A DNA stretch of 64,000 nt from Citrobacter amalonaticus (GCF_002918555.1 NZ_PQMB01000002.1:721169-785168), one strand, 5' to 3'. Numbered from the stretch's first letter, positions 40,527 to 50,326 are shown. Notes: generated by a model not told the origin, from the sequence alone. Numbers and translations are program-made.

Positions 40527-42052
40527 TCGATTATATCCAGTTTAACGAGGAGAACATTCATTCTCAGGAGTGGCAATTCCAGGAGTATGACGGCGATATT
40601 CTGGTTGCTGAGCATGCGGATGAAGCCTGGTTACTGGTATCCACGCCTTTGATTGATAATCTGGCACCAATGCAGGCGGTGTGCCACCGCCTGCAGGTTT
40701 CCCATAATATTCAGGTTAAGGGGATAGCGCAGGTTACTGAGAAAAATTATTACCTGATCGTTGAACAGCTGCTGTCGGCAGGAAGTAAGCTGCTTGAGCA
40801 GGAAAGCAGTAACACGCAACTTGCGCTGGAAGAGATGCTGAAAAAGGCCGTGGCGTTGAAGGCCAGCGACCTGCATATCACCCGTAATGATATGGTGGCG
40901 AATATTGAGCTGCGCATTAACGGTGTGCTTTGTCCGTTTATACAGATGAAGGCGTCACGCTGCGATGAGCTGGTGTTCGTGCTCTACAACGTTGAGGCAA
41001 GCACCCGCGACACCACCTGGAACCGCAATATTGCGCAAAACGCCAATATCCTCTATTCGCTGGCGGGGAAAAGCTACCGCTTCCGCTATGCGCACTATCC
41101 GATATTTGGCGAAACCAGCGATTGCTATCACGCGGTATTGCGTATTATTCCATCGGGTCTGGACAGAGCCAGCGTCGCGAGCCTGGATAAGCTTGGCGTT
41201 TCCGATGAGGAAATTAGCGACCTCAAAAGGATCCTGAGTAACCCCTACGGCGCTTATATTATTGCCGGAACAACCGGTTCGGGAAAATCCACCACCCTGA
41301 AAAATCTGATGGAGTGGATGCAGATCAACCGCTACGACAATCGCGGCTGTTTTCTGACCGTAGAAGATCCGGTCGAATATCAGATCTATGGCGCGACGCA
41401 AAGTTCGGTATTAAGCGGCGAATCCGGAGGATTCCATTCGGCGATCAAATCCTCGCTGCGTCGCGACCCGGACGTGCTGATGGTGGGGGAAATTCGCGAC
41501 AATATCTCTTCTAACGCGCTGGCCGGGGCGGTGGAAAGTGGTCACTACTGCTTTACCACCGTGCACGCAGGCAACATCGTTTCGTTATTGCAACGCTTAT
41601 CCGCGCTCGGTATTACCAGCGATAAGCTTTCAACGCCGGGCTTTATTGCGGGCTTACAGTGCCAGAAGCTGATACCGGTACTGTGTCCGCAGTGTAAAAC
41701 GTCGTTACGGACCACCGCCATTAAGGGACGCGAGTTCCAGCTTTATGAAAAAAACTCTGAAGGCTGTCCGGCCTGCAAGCACACCGGTATTGGCGGACGC
41801 CAGCTGGTGATGGAGTATTTGCTGCCGGTGTATGACGAGCTGGAGGCCATTGCTGAACAGAAGTGGCTTAAGGTTTATACCGTCTGGCGCGCGAAGCGAT
41901 TAAAACAGACCGGCCTGAGCGAGGGATTCGAAATTAAAGAAAAAACGATGGCGGCGGTACTTCAGGGACGCGTGTGCGCGACCTGGTTTCAAATGGAATT
42001 TGGGCAAGTCGTTCAGGAAGAGCTGGAGGTAATAGTTGAAAAAATTCGGTAA
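40523..42052 (+). CDS. Pilus assembly ATPase (GspE/PilB/CofH-like)
   Basis: This 509-residue secretion ATPase has Walker A GTTGSGKST (residues 249-257), Asp box EDPVEY, Walker B DVLMVGEIRD and His box TTVHAGN. It also has a tetracysteine zinc motif (CPQC ... CPAC, about 389-422) typical of assembly ATPases. It drives pilus extension. There is no second, retraction ATPase in the operon, as usual for CofA/TcpA-type systems. It starts with GTG in a 4-base overlap (GTGA) with the preceding gene. Confidence 0.93.
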   Translation: MIDYIQFNEENIHSQEWQFQEYDGDILVAEHADEAWLLVSTPLIDNLAPMQAVCHRLQVSHNIQVKGIAQVTEKNYYLIVEQLLSAGSKLLEQESSNTQLALEEMLKKAVALKASDLHITRNDMVANIELRINGVLCPFIQMKASRCDELVFVLYNVEASTRDTTWNRNIAQNANILYSLAGKSYRFRYAHYPIFGETSDCYHAVLRIIPSGLDRASVASLDKLGVSDEEISDLKRILSNPYGAYIIAGTTGSGKSTTLKNLMEWMQINRYDNRGCFLTVEDPVEYQIYGATQSSVLSGESGGFHSAIKSSLRRDPDVLMVGEIRDNISSNALAGAVESGHYCFTTVHAGNIVSLLQRLSALGITSDKLSTPGFIAGLQCQKLIPVLCPQCKTSLRTTAIKGREFQLYEKNSEGCPACKHTGIGGRQLVMEYLLPVYDELEAIAEQKWLKVYTVWRAKRLKQTGLSEGFEIKEKTMAAVLQGRVCATWFQMEFGQVVQEELEVIVEKIR

Positions 42053-43073
42053 GAAACAGCGTATTTATCTTTATCAGTTTTGCGCAGACATGATTAACGC
42101 TGAGCTTCCGCTGTATGATGCGCTGCAAAAATTACGCTCGGAAGGGGAAAAATTGCTCGGCAGAGGATTTGCAAAACGTCTGGAAGAGCTGACAAGCAAA
42201 ATGGCGAAAACCACCTCCATTGCGATGGTTTTCGAGGGGCTGGTCCCTGAATCTGAACTGAGCGTGATTAACGCGGCAGAGCGTAGCGGCAGCCTGGCCG
42301 ACGGTTTTATCACCCTGGTGAACGTGATTAATTATAACGACGAGCTGCGCAAAAAAATCGTCGGTGCCATCACCTTCCCGCTCATTATGCTGGTCCTGTC
42401 GCTGGTGGTGATTGCGGGTTATGCCTATAAGGTGTTCCCGGCTTTTGAAAGCGTTGTACCAGTTGAGAAATGGCCTGGCGTCACCAGTGCGCTCTATATT
42501 TTTGGGATGGCGCTGTGTAAAGGGCTGTGGATATATATCCTCGTTGGTTTTATTGTGCTGGTTACCGTGATCAAAATGGCGATGGGAAAAATGACCGGGA
42601 ATATTCGTAATCAGTTTCTTGACCGAATTATGCCGTTCTCAACGTATAAGCAGTTGACCGCTTCTATTTTTCTCAACAACCTGGCGCTGATGTTAAAAAA
42701 CGGCATTCCGCTCAACGATGCGCTCAGTATTATTAGCCTGAACTCCAGCCGCTGGCTACGCTGGCACCTGGCCGGGATGCAGAAAAAAATGGCGGCGGGC
42801 GTCAGCTATGGGGAGGCGCTCAACTCGGGTTTGTTGAACACGGAAACGCTGCTCAATATCAGCCTTTACGCCGCGTTGCCTTCGTTTAATGAGGTGCTGC
42901 TGGCGGTATCGAATAAATCACGTGAACACATTCGGGAATATATCAATAAACTTTCCGGGTTATTAAAAGCGCTCTCCACGCTGATATTAGGCGGTTGCGT
43001 TATTTGGGTTTTTGCCGCGTTGTTTTCGCTCAGCGACAAGCTGGCGGCGATGGGCGCCAGCGGTTCTTTTTAG
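42036..43073 (+). CDS. Inner-membrane platform protein (GspF/PilC/CofI-like)
   Basis: This 345-residue protein has two GspF domains, each followed by hydrophobic segments (helices near 108-132, 150-185 and 312-335). Family features include INAAERSGSLADGF and the FLNNLALMLKNGIPLNDAL second repeat. It is the membrane platform moved by the ATPase. Initiation is at TTG, 17 bases inside the ATPase gene, supported by a strong GGAGGT site 5 bases upstream. Confidence 0.9.
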   Translation: MKKFGKKQRIYLYQFCADMINAELPLYDALQKLRSEGEKLLGRGFAKRLEELTSKMAKTTSIAMVFEGLVPESELSVINAAERSGSLADGFITLVNVINYNDELRKKIVGAITFPLIMLVLSLVVIAGYAYKVFPAFESVVPVEKWPGVTSALYIFGMALCKGLWIYILVGFIVLVTVIKMAMGKMTGNIRNQFLDRIMPFSTYKQLTASIFLNNLALMLKNGIPLNDALSIISLNSSRWLRWHLAGMQKKMAAGVSYGEALNSGLLNTETLLNISLYAALPSFNEVLLAVSNKSREHIREYINKLSGLLKALSTLILGGCVIWVFAALFSLSDKLAAMGASGSF

Positions 43074-43085
43074 GGAAATTAAATC

Positions 43086-43883
43086 ATGGATCTATTAATG
43101 CCATGGATGGTGGCTATTTTTATCCTACTTGGATTGCTGTTTGGCAGCTTAGCCAACGTGATTATTTATCGTCTGCCGCTGATGCTTGGCGTGATGGATG
43201 AGGATGATTCAGAAGGGACGGCGGTTAATTTATGGTGGCCGCCGTCGCACTGCCCTGCCTGTAAATCAGATATTAAGCCCTGGGATAATATTCCGGTACT
43301 CAGCTGGCTGTTACTGAAGGGCAAATGCCGCCAGTGTGGCATTACGATCCCGGTTATTTATCCGGTTTCTGAACTGGCGATGGGGCTGGTATGGGGGGCG
43401 CTGGCCTGGTTTTGCCTGCCGCAATTGTCTCCTCAGCTCGCGCTGGCGTATGCCCTGTTGTTTATGGTGCTCTACAGCGCGGCGATTATCGATTTTAACC
43501 ATCTGATTCTGCCGGACGCGCTGGTCTTCACCGTGCTCTGGAGCGGACTGCTGCTTGCCGCATCGGGCTACTCCATGGTGCGGTTGAAGGACGCGGTTTA
43601 CGGCGTCGCCGTAGCCTGGCTGCTGCTGTGGGGCGTGATGAAGCTGTGGGAGACGTTCTGCAAACGCGACGGTCTGGGCTACGGCGACGTCAAGCTCTAC
43701 GCCGCCTGCGGGGCATGGCTTGGATGGCAGCGCCTGCCGGAATTACTCTGCTTTTCGGCGCTGGCCGGGCTGCTGTTTTATGTCGGCGTGCGGTTCTTTT
43801 ATACGCAAGAGGATGACAAACATCGCTTTTATATTCCGTTCGGTCCGGCTATCGCGCTGGTTGCGTTTTTACTGCTGCTCTGA
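43086..43883 (+). CDS. Prepilin peptidase (type IV leader peptidase, CofP-like)
   Basis: This 265-residue aspartic membrane protease has an N-terminal LFGSLANVIIYRLP, a cytoplasmic zinc ribbon with CPAC and CRQC (residues 56-84), and the two catalytic Asp motifs IDFNHLILPD (135-144) and GYGDVK (198-203). It cleaves and N-methylates the two prepilins encoded upstream. Confidence 0.93.
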   Translation: MDLLMPWMVAIFILLGLLFGSLANVIIYRLPLMLGVMDEDDSEGTAVNLWWPPSHCPACKSDIKPWDNIPVLSWLLLKGKCRQCGITIPVIYPVSELAMGLVWGALAWFCLPQLSPQLALAYALLFMVLYSAAIIDFNHLILPDALVFTVLWSGLLLAASGYSMVRLKDAVYGVAVAWLLLWGVMKLWETFCKRDGLGYGDVKLYAACGAWLGWQRLPELLCFSALAGLLFYVGVRFFYTQEDDKHRFYIPFGPAIALVAFLLLL

Positions 43884-43895
43884 CGGGGGTCGATC

Positions 43896-44672
43896 GTGTC
43901 GTGTCTGATATGGAGCGTATGGCTGACAATGACGCCGCTGGCGACGACCAGCTGCGAGCAGGCCTGGCAGCAGGCATTCGTTCCGTCATTACTGGCGGAG
44001 GAGGCGTGGTCAGAAGAGAACCTGAGGATATCGCCCAGCACTGTGGCTGTGGCTGATGATAACGCGCCGGTACGCTTTATCTGGCCCGTGGCAAAGCGCC
44101 AGATCAGCTCAGGGTTTGGACAACGCCTGCACCCAGTGCTGGGACGCATGATGCAGCATAAAGGGATGGATATTCCTGTGCCGTTCGGCAGCAGCGTGCA
44201 TGCAATTGCCGACGGCGAAGTGGTGGAGAGCGGCTACGATCGCGGTGCCGGGCATTTTATCACTCTCCGTCATGCGGACGGCTGGCTGAGCCGCTATTTT
44301 CATCTCGCCTCTGCGCGGGTACGAAAAGGCGAAAAGCTGACGGCGGGCAAGGAGATCGCCGCATCCGGCAGCAGCGGTTTAAGCACCGGTCCGCATCTGC
44401 ATCTGGAAATCGCCTGGCGGGGCGTGGCGCTCGACCCACAGCCCTTGCTGAATAACACCCCGCTGCCGGCGCGCACCGGGCGTGCGTCCGCGGAAGAAAA
44501 ATCCGACGCTCAGCCTCGGGTGATGCTGGTTTCTCAGGGACCGGGCGGGATCCGGATCACCGTCCGGTTTAACAACAAAACGCGCACCGTGGCACCTGGT
44601 AGTATGGTGTTTGGCGACTATCAGGTCGTTCTGTTGCGCAGTGGTAAATATCAGATTATTTCCGTCGCATAA
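43896..44672 (+). CDS. M23-family peptidoglycan endopeptidase in the pilus operon
   Basis: This 258-residue GTG-start protein has a hydrophobic N-terminus (signal or anchor). Its LytM/M23 domain has HKGMD (His88, Asp92) and HLHLE (His167, His169), so the zinc site is complete and the enzyme should be active. It likely opens the cell wall for the pilus machine. ETEC cof clusters use a lytic transglycosylase (CofT) for this. It lies 12 bases after the peptidase gene. Confidence 0.82.
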   Translation: MSCLIWSVWLTMTPLATTSCEQAWQQAFVPSLLAEEAWSEENLRISPSTVAVADDNAPVRFIWPVAKRQISSGFGQRLHPVLGRMMQHKGMDIPVPFGSSVHAIADGEVVESGYDRGAGHFITLRHADGWLSRYFHLASARVRKGEKLTAGKEIAASGSSGLSTGPHLHLEIAWRGVALDPQPLLNNTPLPARTGRASAEEKSDAQPRVMLVSQGPGGIRITVRFNNKTRTVAPGSMVFGDYQVVLLRSGKYQIISVA

Positions 44673-44686
44673 AGAGGGAGTGACAA

Positions 44687-45838
44687 ATGAAAAGGACTGT
44701 TTTATCGGCAGGGCTGATCTCGGCAATGCTGCTTTTTAGCACAAGTGCAATATCTTCGAATAATGCTCCCAATTCGGGAGAAGACGTCAGCGCAAATTTT
44801 GGTTTTCTGAAACGCACGTCGGCCTCGCTGGGACCGCATTATTTTACCGTTCGGGTATCGTCGGTCTTTGGTTTTAAGACCGGGGGAAGGATGTCATTCG
44901 ACGTAGATGCCTATCAGACTTTTGGCGTGAATGTGTACTGGAAAACAAAAGGATACGATCAGGATAAAGGTCGTAATATTCTTACCTCTGCCTCCCCCAA
45001 TTTGCCGCGTTGTTCATTTAGCCGCGAAATACAGTGTGATAGTAGTAAAGGAAAACTTGGAGATAGAGGGTCATCAGAGCACCTTGAAGGTTTGGTTTGG
45101 ACTTATAATGGCGTCATGAACAGTTATAATATACATGGCAAGGTCCCCGATAAATGGAACAGGGTGACACGGTTCTTTGAGCATCGTTTTAGTGGCGCCC
45201 AGTGGAATAGTGGAGACAGCGGCAGTACTCTTCCTCCTGGTCCGAGACCAGTTGATGATCCTAATGTTCGACTTTCCTCGGTCTTTTTTACCCAGTCAGG
45301 CGATCTATGTAGTGCCGCGGGCAAATTTTGTGGTGGTCAGGATGGAAAGCAAACACCTCAAAGCATAACTATCTCAAGTAACGATCTGGAATATCTCGTC
45401 ATTGAGGTCATCGGGTTCCAGCATGACATTGGAGGCCCCGTAAATGCTTCCACTCACGAATTTTGGACATTCCCTGTTATGGCCGTAAAATATGTCCCCA
45501 AAGGGAATGGGAAGAAAATGAAAATATTAAGAACGGACAAAAATGCCTCGTCGGGAATGGAGGTGTTTGTAAATAGTGGACATGCAGCTGGTTTTCCTTC
45601 ATCGACCCCAAGCGATAATACAGGGGGGTATTGGGATGCAGGAGACTCCAATATTCATGGCGGTGGCGAGGAAGTCGATTTCGAAAAGATTGATATTCTT
45701 GATGTCACTCTTAAATATAATGGCGAACGCATTAACTGGTGGAGGCCTGAAAGTACAGGGATTGCTGTTGATTTCAGCAAAACGGATTTTAACTGTATTC
45801 CATGGGACGTCGCTACCTGTCGTTATCCGGGGCCGTGA
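44687..45838 (+). CDS. Secreted protein of the pilus operon (CofJ/TcpF position)
   Basis: The 383-residue protein has a signal peptide (cleavage near SAISS, residue 24), then a mostly beta-rich, Gly/Ser/Asn-rich chain. Its cysteines occur in close pairs (CSFSREIQC; CSAAGKFC; CIPWDVATC), which suggests disulfides outside the cytoplasm. I do not recognise its fold or family. By position (last gene, after the peptidase) it corresponds to CofJ or TcpF, soluble proteins exported by type IVb pilus machines. It is followed by a terminator. Confidence 0.68.
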   Translation: MKRTVLSAGLISAMLLFSTSAISSNNAPNSGEDVSANFGFLKRTSASLGPHYFTVRVSSVFGFKTGGRMSFDVDAYQTFGVNVYWKTKGYDQDKGRNILTSASPNLPRCSFSREIQCDSSKGKLGDRGSSEHLEGLVWTYNGVMNSYNIHGKVPDKWNRVTRFFEHRFSGAQWNSGDSGSTLPPGPRPVDDPNVRLSSVFFTQSGDLCSAAGKFCGGQDGKQTPQSITISSNDLEYLVIEVIGFQHDIGGPVNASTHEFWTFPVMAVKYVPKGNGKKMKILRTDKNASSGMEVFVNSGHAAGFPSSTPSDNTGGYWDAGDSNIHGGGEEVDFEKIDILDVTLKYNGERINWWRPESTGIAVDFSKTDFNCIPWDVATCRYPGP

Positions 45839-45886
45839 TAACAAATCGTTACCCATAAACTTTATAAATAAATTAGTTTCACCGCA

Positions 45887-45918
45887 AGGTTCACACGGAT
45901 GTGAACCTCGCTTTTTAT
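45887..45918 (+). terminator. Rho-independent terminator of the pilus operon
   Basis: AGGTTCAC and GTGAACCT flank a 6-base loop and are followed by CGCTTTTTAT. It closes the operon before the convergent pgl gene. Confidence 0.85.
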
Positions 45919-45977
45919 CTTTGGACAGGCTTTTCCTGCTCTGACTGGTGGCGTCCACCGCCATCAGCCTGGTGCCG

Positions 45978-47081
<1,104 letters not shown>

Positions 47082-47170
47082 TCAATAATTTAGCACATCA
47101 TTTCGAATGGCGTGACACGCCGTACTGACAAAATACTCGCCTGGCGGTACCCGGTAATCGTCATCCAGGG

Positions 47171-47479
47171 TTAACGTTCCTTCTCGTAGTGCCCGTAAAT
47201 ACTCCAGCGACGTACGCCTGTCTGTTCCAGACAATAGAGATCGAACTTTTTCTGCTCTACCAGATTATTTATCCTCTCGCCAATATCATCGTTATCGGCA
47301 TAACCAATATACTCATCGTCGCGGCAGGAGTAAGTTTTCATAACCGGCGGCGTCAGCTCTGCGGACATCTTTTTCTCCGGCGCAACAAAAAGAAATGCCA
47401 AAAGAGTCATCAACCCGACAGCTCCCAGAACAATCAAACCAATAAACGTTTTTGCACCATCCGTGTAGCTGACAGGCAT
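47171..47479 (-). CDS. Small membrane-anchored protein, unknown function
   Basis: This 102-residue protein has one membrane helix (about residues 11-31) and a hydrophilic C-terminal domain with two cysteines (YSCRDDEY, LYCLEQ) and a basic tail. A good ribosome site (GGAGAAGCAT) precedes the ATG. I do not recognise the family. A cluster of GATC sites lies 70-105 bases upstream of the start. Confidence 0.6.
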   Translation of the reverse strand: MPVSYTDGAKTFIGLIVLGAVGLMTLLAFLFVAPEKKMSAELTPPVMKTYSCRDDEYIGYADNDDIGERINNLVEQKKFDLYCLEQTGVRRWSIYGHYEKER

Positions 47480-47549
47480 ATGCTTCTCCGCGAAAAATCA
47501 ATGGCATAAGCATGTCAGGGGAAAACGAGAATTTAAAATTGTTACTATC

Positions 47550-47584
47550 GATCGATTCTGATCAATTGATCGCTGAAAACGATC
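47550..47584. promoter_or_regulatory. Cluster of four GATC (Dam) sites
   Basis: GATC occurs at 47550, 47560, 47568 and 47581, four sites within 35 bases of the 331-base gap between two minus-strand genes. Such density upstream of a gene can mark methylation-dependent regulation. No known regulator site is recognised with it. The rest of 47480-47810 shows no supported gene. Confidence 0.4.
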
Positions 47585-47810
47585 AATAAAAACGTCAGAT
47601 ATCATGTAATACATTGATATAACTGTATTTATCTTTAAATGCAGGTCGGTGAGATGAGTCGCGTTTAAGATTACAGACCGGCCAGGCCACTGAGACACTG
47701 TCTGGCAATTTCCGAAATGTTGCGTGACCTGCAGGCAGAGAAAAGAAAATGGCAGATATCAGAATCAACTGCGGGATCGTATCCCCCTCACCCGCAGTGG
47801 CTTAACGCGT

Positions 47811-48302
47811 TTAGTTTTCACTGTTTATGCATAAAGCAAACGGTGATTGCAGGTTATCTATTAGCCAGCCGTTACCTGACGGGTTTATCCTGAGCTGACG
47901 GACAGAGCCGTCCGGGACATAAAAGAAGCCGCGTCTGAAGTGATCATCACTGGCGGTGTCCCGGATATTTTTTACGTATCTCATATTTTTTACGTAAATT
48001 TCACCCGGCCTGTTCACTTCGTAATTGAAAATAATGGTTCGGGAAACGATTTGCACCTCACGTTCAGTATGCATATTTCCGGAAAGAATTGCCTGGCCAT
48101 TGTGGTTTTTATCAAGACGAAAAATCATATCCAGAGTAGCAATAAAATTCGGGTCATGATGGCTGTAGCGCAAAATTGTGGCACAGTTAACCTGCATGCT
48201 GCTTTGCAGTAGACAGTGATGTAAATAAAACCAGGCTGACAGTACGAAGATAATGAGTAAAGTGGCAGCAGACCACAGCGCTTTTTTATTGACTGCTTTC
48301 AT
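47811..48302 (-). CDS. FidL-like inner-membrane protein
   Basis: This 163-residue protein has an N-terminal membrane helix (residues 9-28) and a periplasmic domain, ending with LQSPFALCINSEN. Size, topology and its position directly after a CadC/ToxR-like gene match FidL of Salmonella SPI-3 (partner of MarT) and E. coli YqeJ (partner of YqeI). By analogy to ToxS it may stabilise or sense for the regulator; that is inference. It overlaps the regulator gene by 17 bases. Confidence 0.65.
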   Translation of the reverse strand: MKAVNKKALWSAATLLIIFVLSAWFYLHHCLLQSSMQVNCATILRYSHHDPNFIATLDMIFRLDKNHNGQAILSGNMHTEREVQIVSRTIIFNYEVNRPGEIYVKNMRYVKNIRDTASDDHFRRGFFYVPDGSVRQLRINPSGNGWLIDNLQSPFALCINSEN

Positions 48303-49098
48303 AACCGCTCCAGTAATTATTCAGACATGAGATGTATTTATTATTTTTTGCCGTACATCTGCTGATAAATGCCCGTCCCTTGTTACCATAAAGGTAGGAC
48401 TCAGAAACCTGATACAGAAAAGATGTTCCTTTCAGACAGTCAATATTATTTGACTCAACCAGTTCAAGGAACATTTTCCTTTTTTGCTCAGAGAGCGAGA
48501 CAGAGTTTTTCTGGATGGTGTAAACAGGACAGGTTTTGTAGTCAAAAAGAAAATAGGTCTGAATATCCTGTGGCTTCTCTGTTTTTGGGGTTGGAAGGTG
48601 AATACCGGCTATGATCAAAGTGACGCTGGCGGCGATAAGCATCAGCGCCAGAGTGATAAAAGTGGCTTTGTATTTTGCGCCTGCTGCCAGACGTTGCAGG
48701 GCTTTTCCGCTCTCCGTATTTATATAATCTGTACTGGGTTCTTGCCCCAGGCGTTTATCGGTTAATCCCCTGACATCCACTTCGCTGCTGAACATAAACC
48801 CAATCCGGGGCACGGTGGTAACACACTCTTCCTTAATTCCGGAGCTGACTAAGTGTTTTCTGATTTCAGAAATGTATTTATTCAGAGTGTGGTTTGACGA
48901 ACGCAGACCGTGTGAATCCCAGACATTATTCAACAGCTCATCCCGGGTCACAACCTGCCCCCGTCTTTCCAGCAGATATGCCAGTAGTCTGTTCATTGTT
49001 ATGGTCAGGATAATAACAGAATCTTCATCTCTGACCGGCCACATTGCACCGTCATCTGAACGGTACTTTACCTGTGAACTGATTAAATACTCCATCAT
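48286..49098 (-). CDS. ToxR/CadC-type membrane transcription regulator (MarT/YqeI-like)
   Basis: This 270-residue protein has an N-terminal OmpR-type winged helix (about 30-107: RLLAYLLERRGQVVTRDELL, LNKYISEIRKHL, VPRIGFMF). A linker, one membrane helix (about 157-179) and a periplasmic domain with three or four cysteines (CPVYT, CLKGT, CTAKN) follow. Such proteins bind DNA while anchored in the membrane. The start at 49098 follows GGAG; ATG 49095 is also possible. It diverges from the EAL-domain gene and is coupled to the FidL-like gene, as in the marT-fidL pair. Confidence 0.8.
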   Translation of the reverse strand: MMEYLISSQVKYRSDDGAMWPVRDEDSVIILTITMNRLLAYLLERRGQVVTRDELLNNVWDSHGLRSSNHTLNKYISEIRKHLVSSGIKEECVTTVPRIGFMFSSEVDVRGLTDKRLGQEPSTDYINTESGKALQRLAAGAKYKATFITLALMLIAASVTLIIAGIHLPTPKTEKPQDIQTYFLFDYKTCPVYTIQKNSVSLSEQKRKMFLELVESNNIDCLKGTSFLYQVSESYLYGNKGRAFISRCTAKNNKYISCLNNYWSGYESSQ

Positions 49099-49190
49099 GA
49101 TTCTCCACAGAACCTCGCTGAAAGGTGCCAAAAACCCTCGTACACCGTTCAATTATCCTTAAATTGACCTGCTAAGGAGCATATCACAGC

Positions 49191-49214
49191 CCACCTGAAA
49201 GCTTTTTCAGGTGG
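49191..49214. promoter_or_regulatory. Perfect 10-4-10 inverted repeat in the divergent promoter region
   Basis: CCACCTGAAA and TTTCAGGTGG flank GCTT, 93-116 bases upstream of the ToxR-like gene and about 215 bases upstream of the EAL gene. It may be an operator or a terminator. The rest of the 329-base gap has no gene. Confidence 0.45.
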
Positions 49215-49427
49215 ATTAACTGCTTGTAAAAGATATTAATCCAAGAATTTAATTCTGTTAAATGACTTATTCTCAATACATGTTGTTGTTTGATTCTGGA
49301 GGAGGGTAGGATTTTTCTCATATTTTAAACAAGTCTGTCGCGGGTGCCACCGGGCCGCTTCCGGCCTTCACGGTTCTGCATAACCTGCAGGATATTTCAC
49401 CCGCCAGACAAATATGGAGCTGAATCG

Positions 49428-50228
49428 ATGCCAGGTATCACAATACTCAGGAAAACAGAACGACGGGTCGCGGGTCTGCTCCAGTCGATAAGGAAATCGA
49501 TATTAGCGTGTGAACTGGCCGGGGCTGAGTTTGTGCCTTTCATTCAACCTGTTTATCAGTCCAGCAGTCTGGTGGGATGTGAGGTTCTTATGCGAGTAAA
49601 AAAGAATGGCATCCTTCACTCCCCTGAAAAATACCTGTCGGCTATTGAATCCGGCGATATTGTTAATGACGTCACCTGTAGCCTGCTGGAAAAAGTGAAG
49701 GCTCATTTCGCCCCCTGTGCGCAGTCGCTTCCTGAGGGTTTTTACTTTTCCTTCAATATCTGTGCTTATCAGCTGAATTCGCCCCGCACGATCAAGGCGG
49801 TTAAGAATTTTAGTGCGCACTTTGGTCAGCGTATTACGGTGGTGCTGGAGATTGTTGAGCGTGGCACAACAGAATTTGACGATTTTGCACAGGAAGTCAT
49901 GCAGGGTCTTATTAGGTCAGGTGTACGCTTTTCAATCGACGATTTTGGCAGCGGCAGTTCAGGATTGAAATATATCGAGCACTCCGGATTTTCCACGATA
50001 AAAATAGACAAATGTCTGACCGTGGCCAGTAACGGCTCACTGGTCTATTCCTCCGTGATTGATGCCATTATGACGTTATCCGAAAAACTGGATATCCAGA
50101 TTATTGCTGAAGGCGTTGAAAGCGATGAACAGCTACGCCTGTTAAAAAATAAAGGGGTGAATACATTTCAGGGATACCTTTTCTCCCGTCCTGTCAGCAT
50201 GGAGGTTTTTTCGGAAAAATTTCTCTGA
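49428..50228 (+). CDS. EAL-domain protein (cyclic-di-GMP phosphodiesterase type)
   Basis: This 266-residue single-domain protein starts at 49428 after GGAGC. EAL-family landmarks: C-EVL-MR (residues 51-56, Val replacing Ala of EAL), FSFNICAYQL, VVLEIVERG, FSIDDFGSGSSGL, TIKIDKCL, IIAEGVE and FQGYLFSRP. The metal and catalytic residues (Glu52, Asn, Glu, DD, Lys, Glu) appear present, so activity is possible. No sensor or GGDEF domain is attached. Nearby regulators suggest control of surface structures. Confidence 0.85.
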   Translation: MPGITILRKTERRVAGLLQSIRKSILACELAGAEFVPFIQPVYQSSSLVGCEVLMRVKKNGILHSPEKYLSAIESGDIVNDVTCSLLEKVKAHFAPCAQSLPEGFYFSFNICAYQLNSPRTIKAVKNFSAHFGQRITVVLEIVERGTTEFDDFAQEVMQGLIRSGVRFSIDDFGSGSSGLKYIEHSGFSTIKIDKCLTVASNGSLVYSSVIDAIMTLSEKLDIQIIAEGVESDEQLRLLKNKGVNTFQGYLFSRPVSMEVFSEKFL

Positions 50229-50326
50229 TTACTGCACGACATTGATAACACCCCCTCAGCCCCCCTATGTGAGTCAGGAAGCAGGCGACAGATTTTTAAC
50301 ATTGATATTATTATGAGGTTAATATT

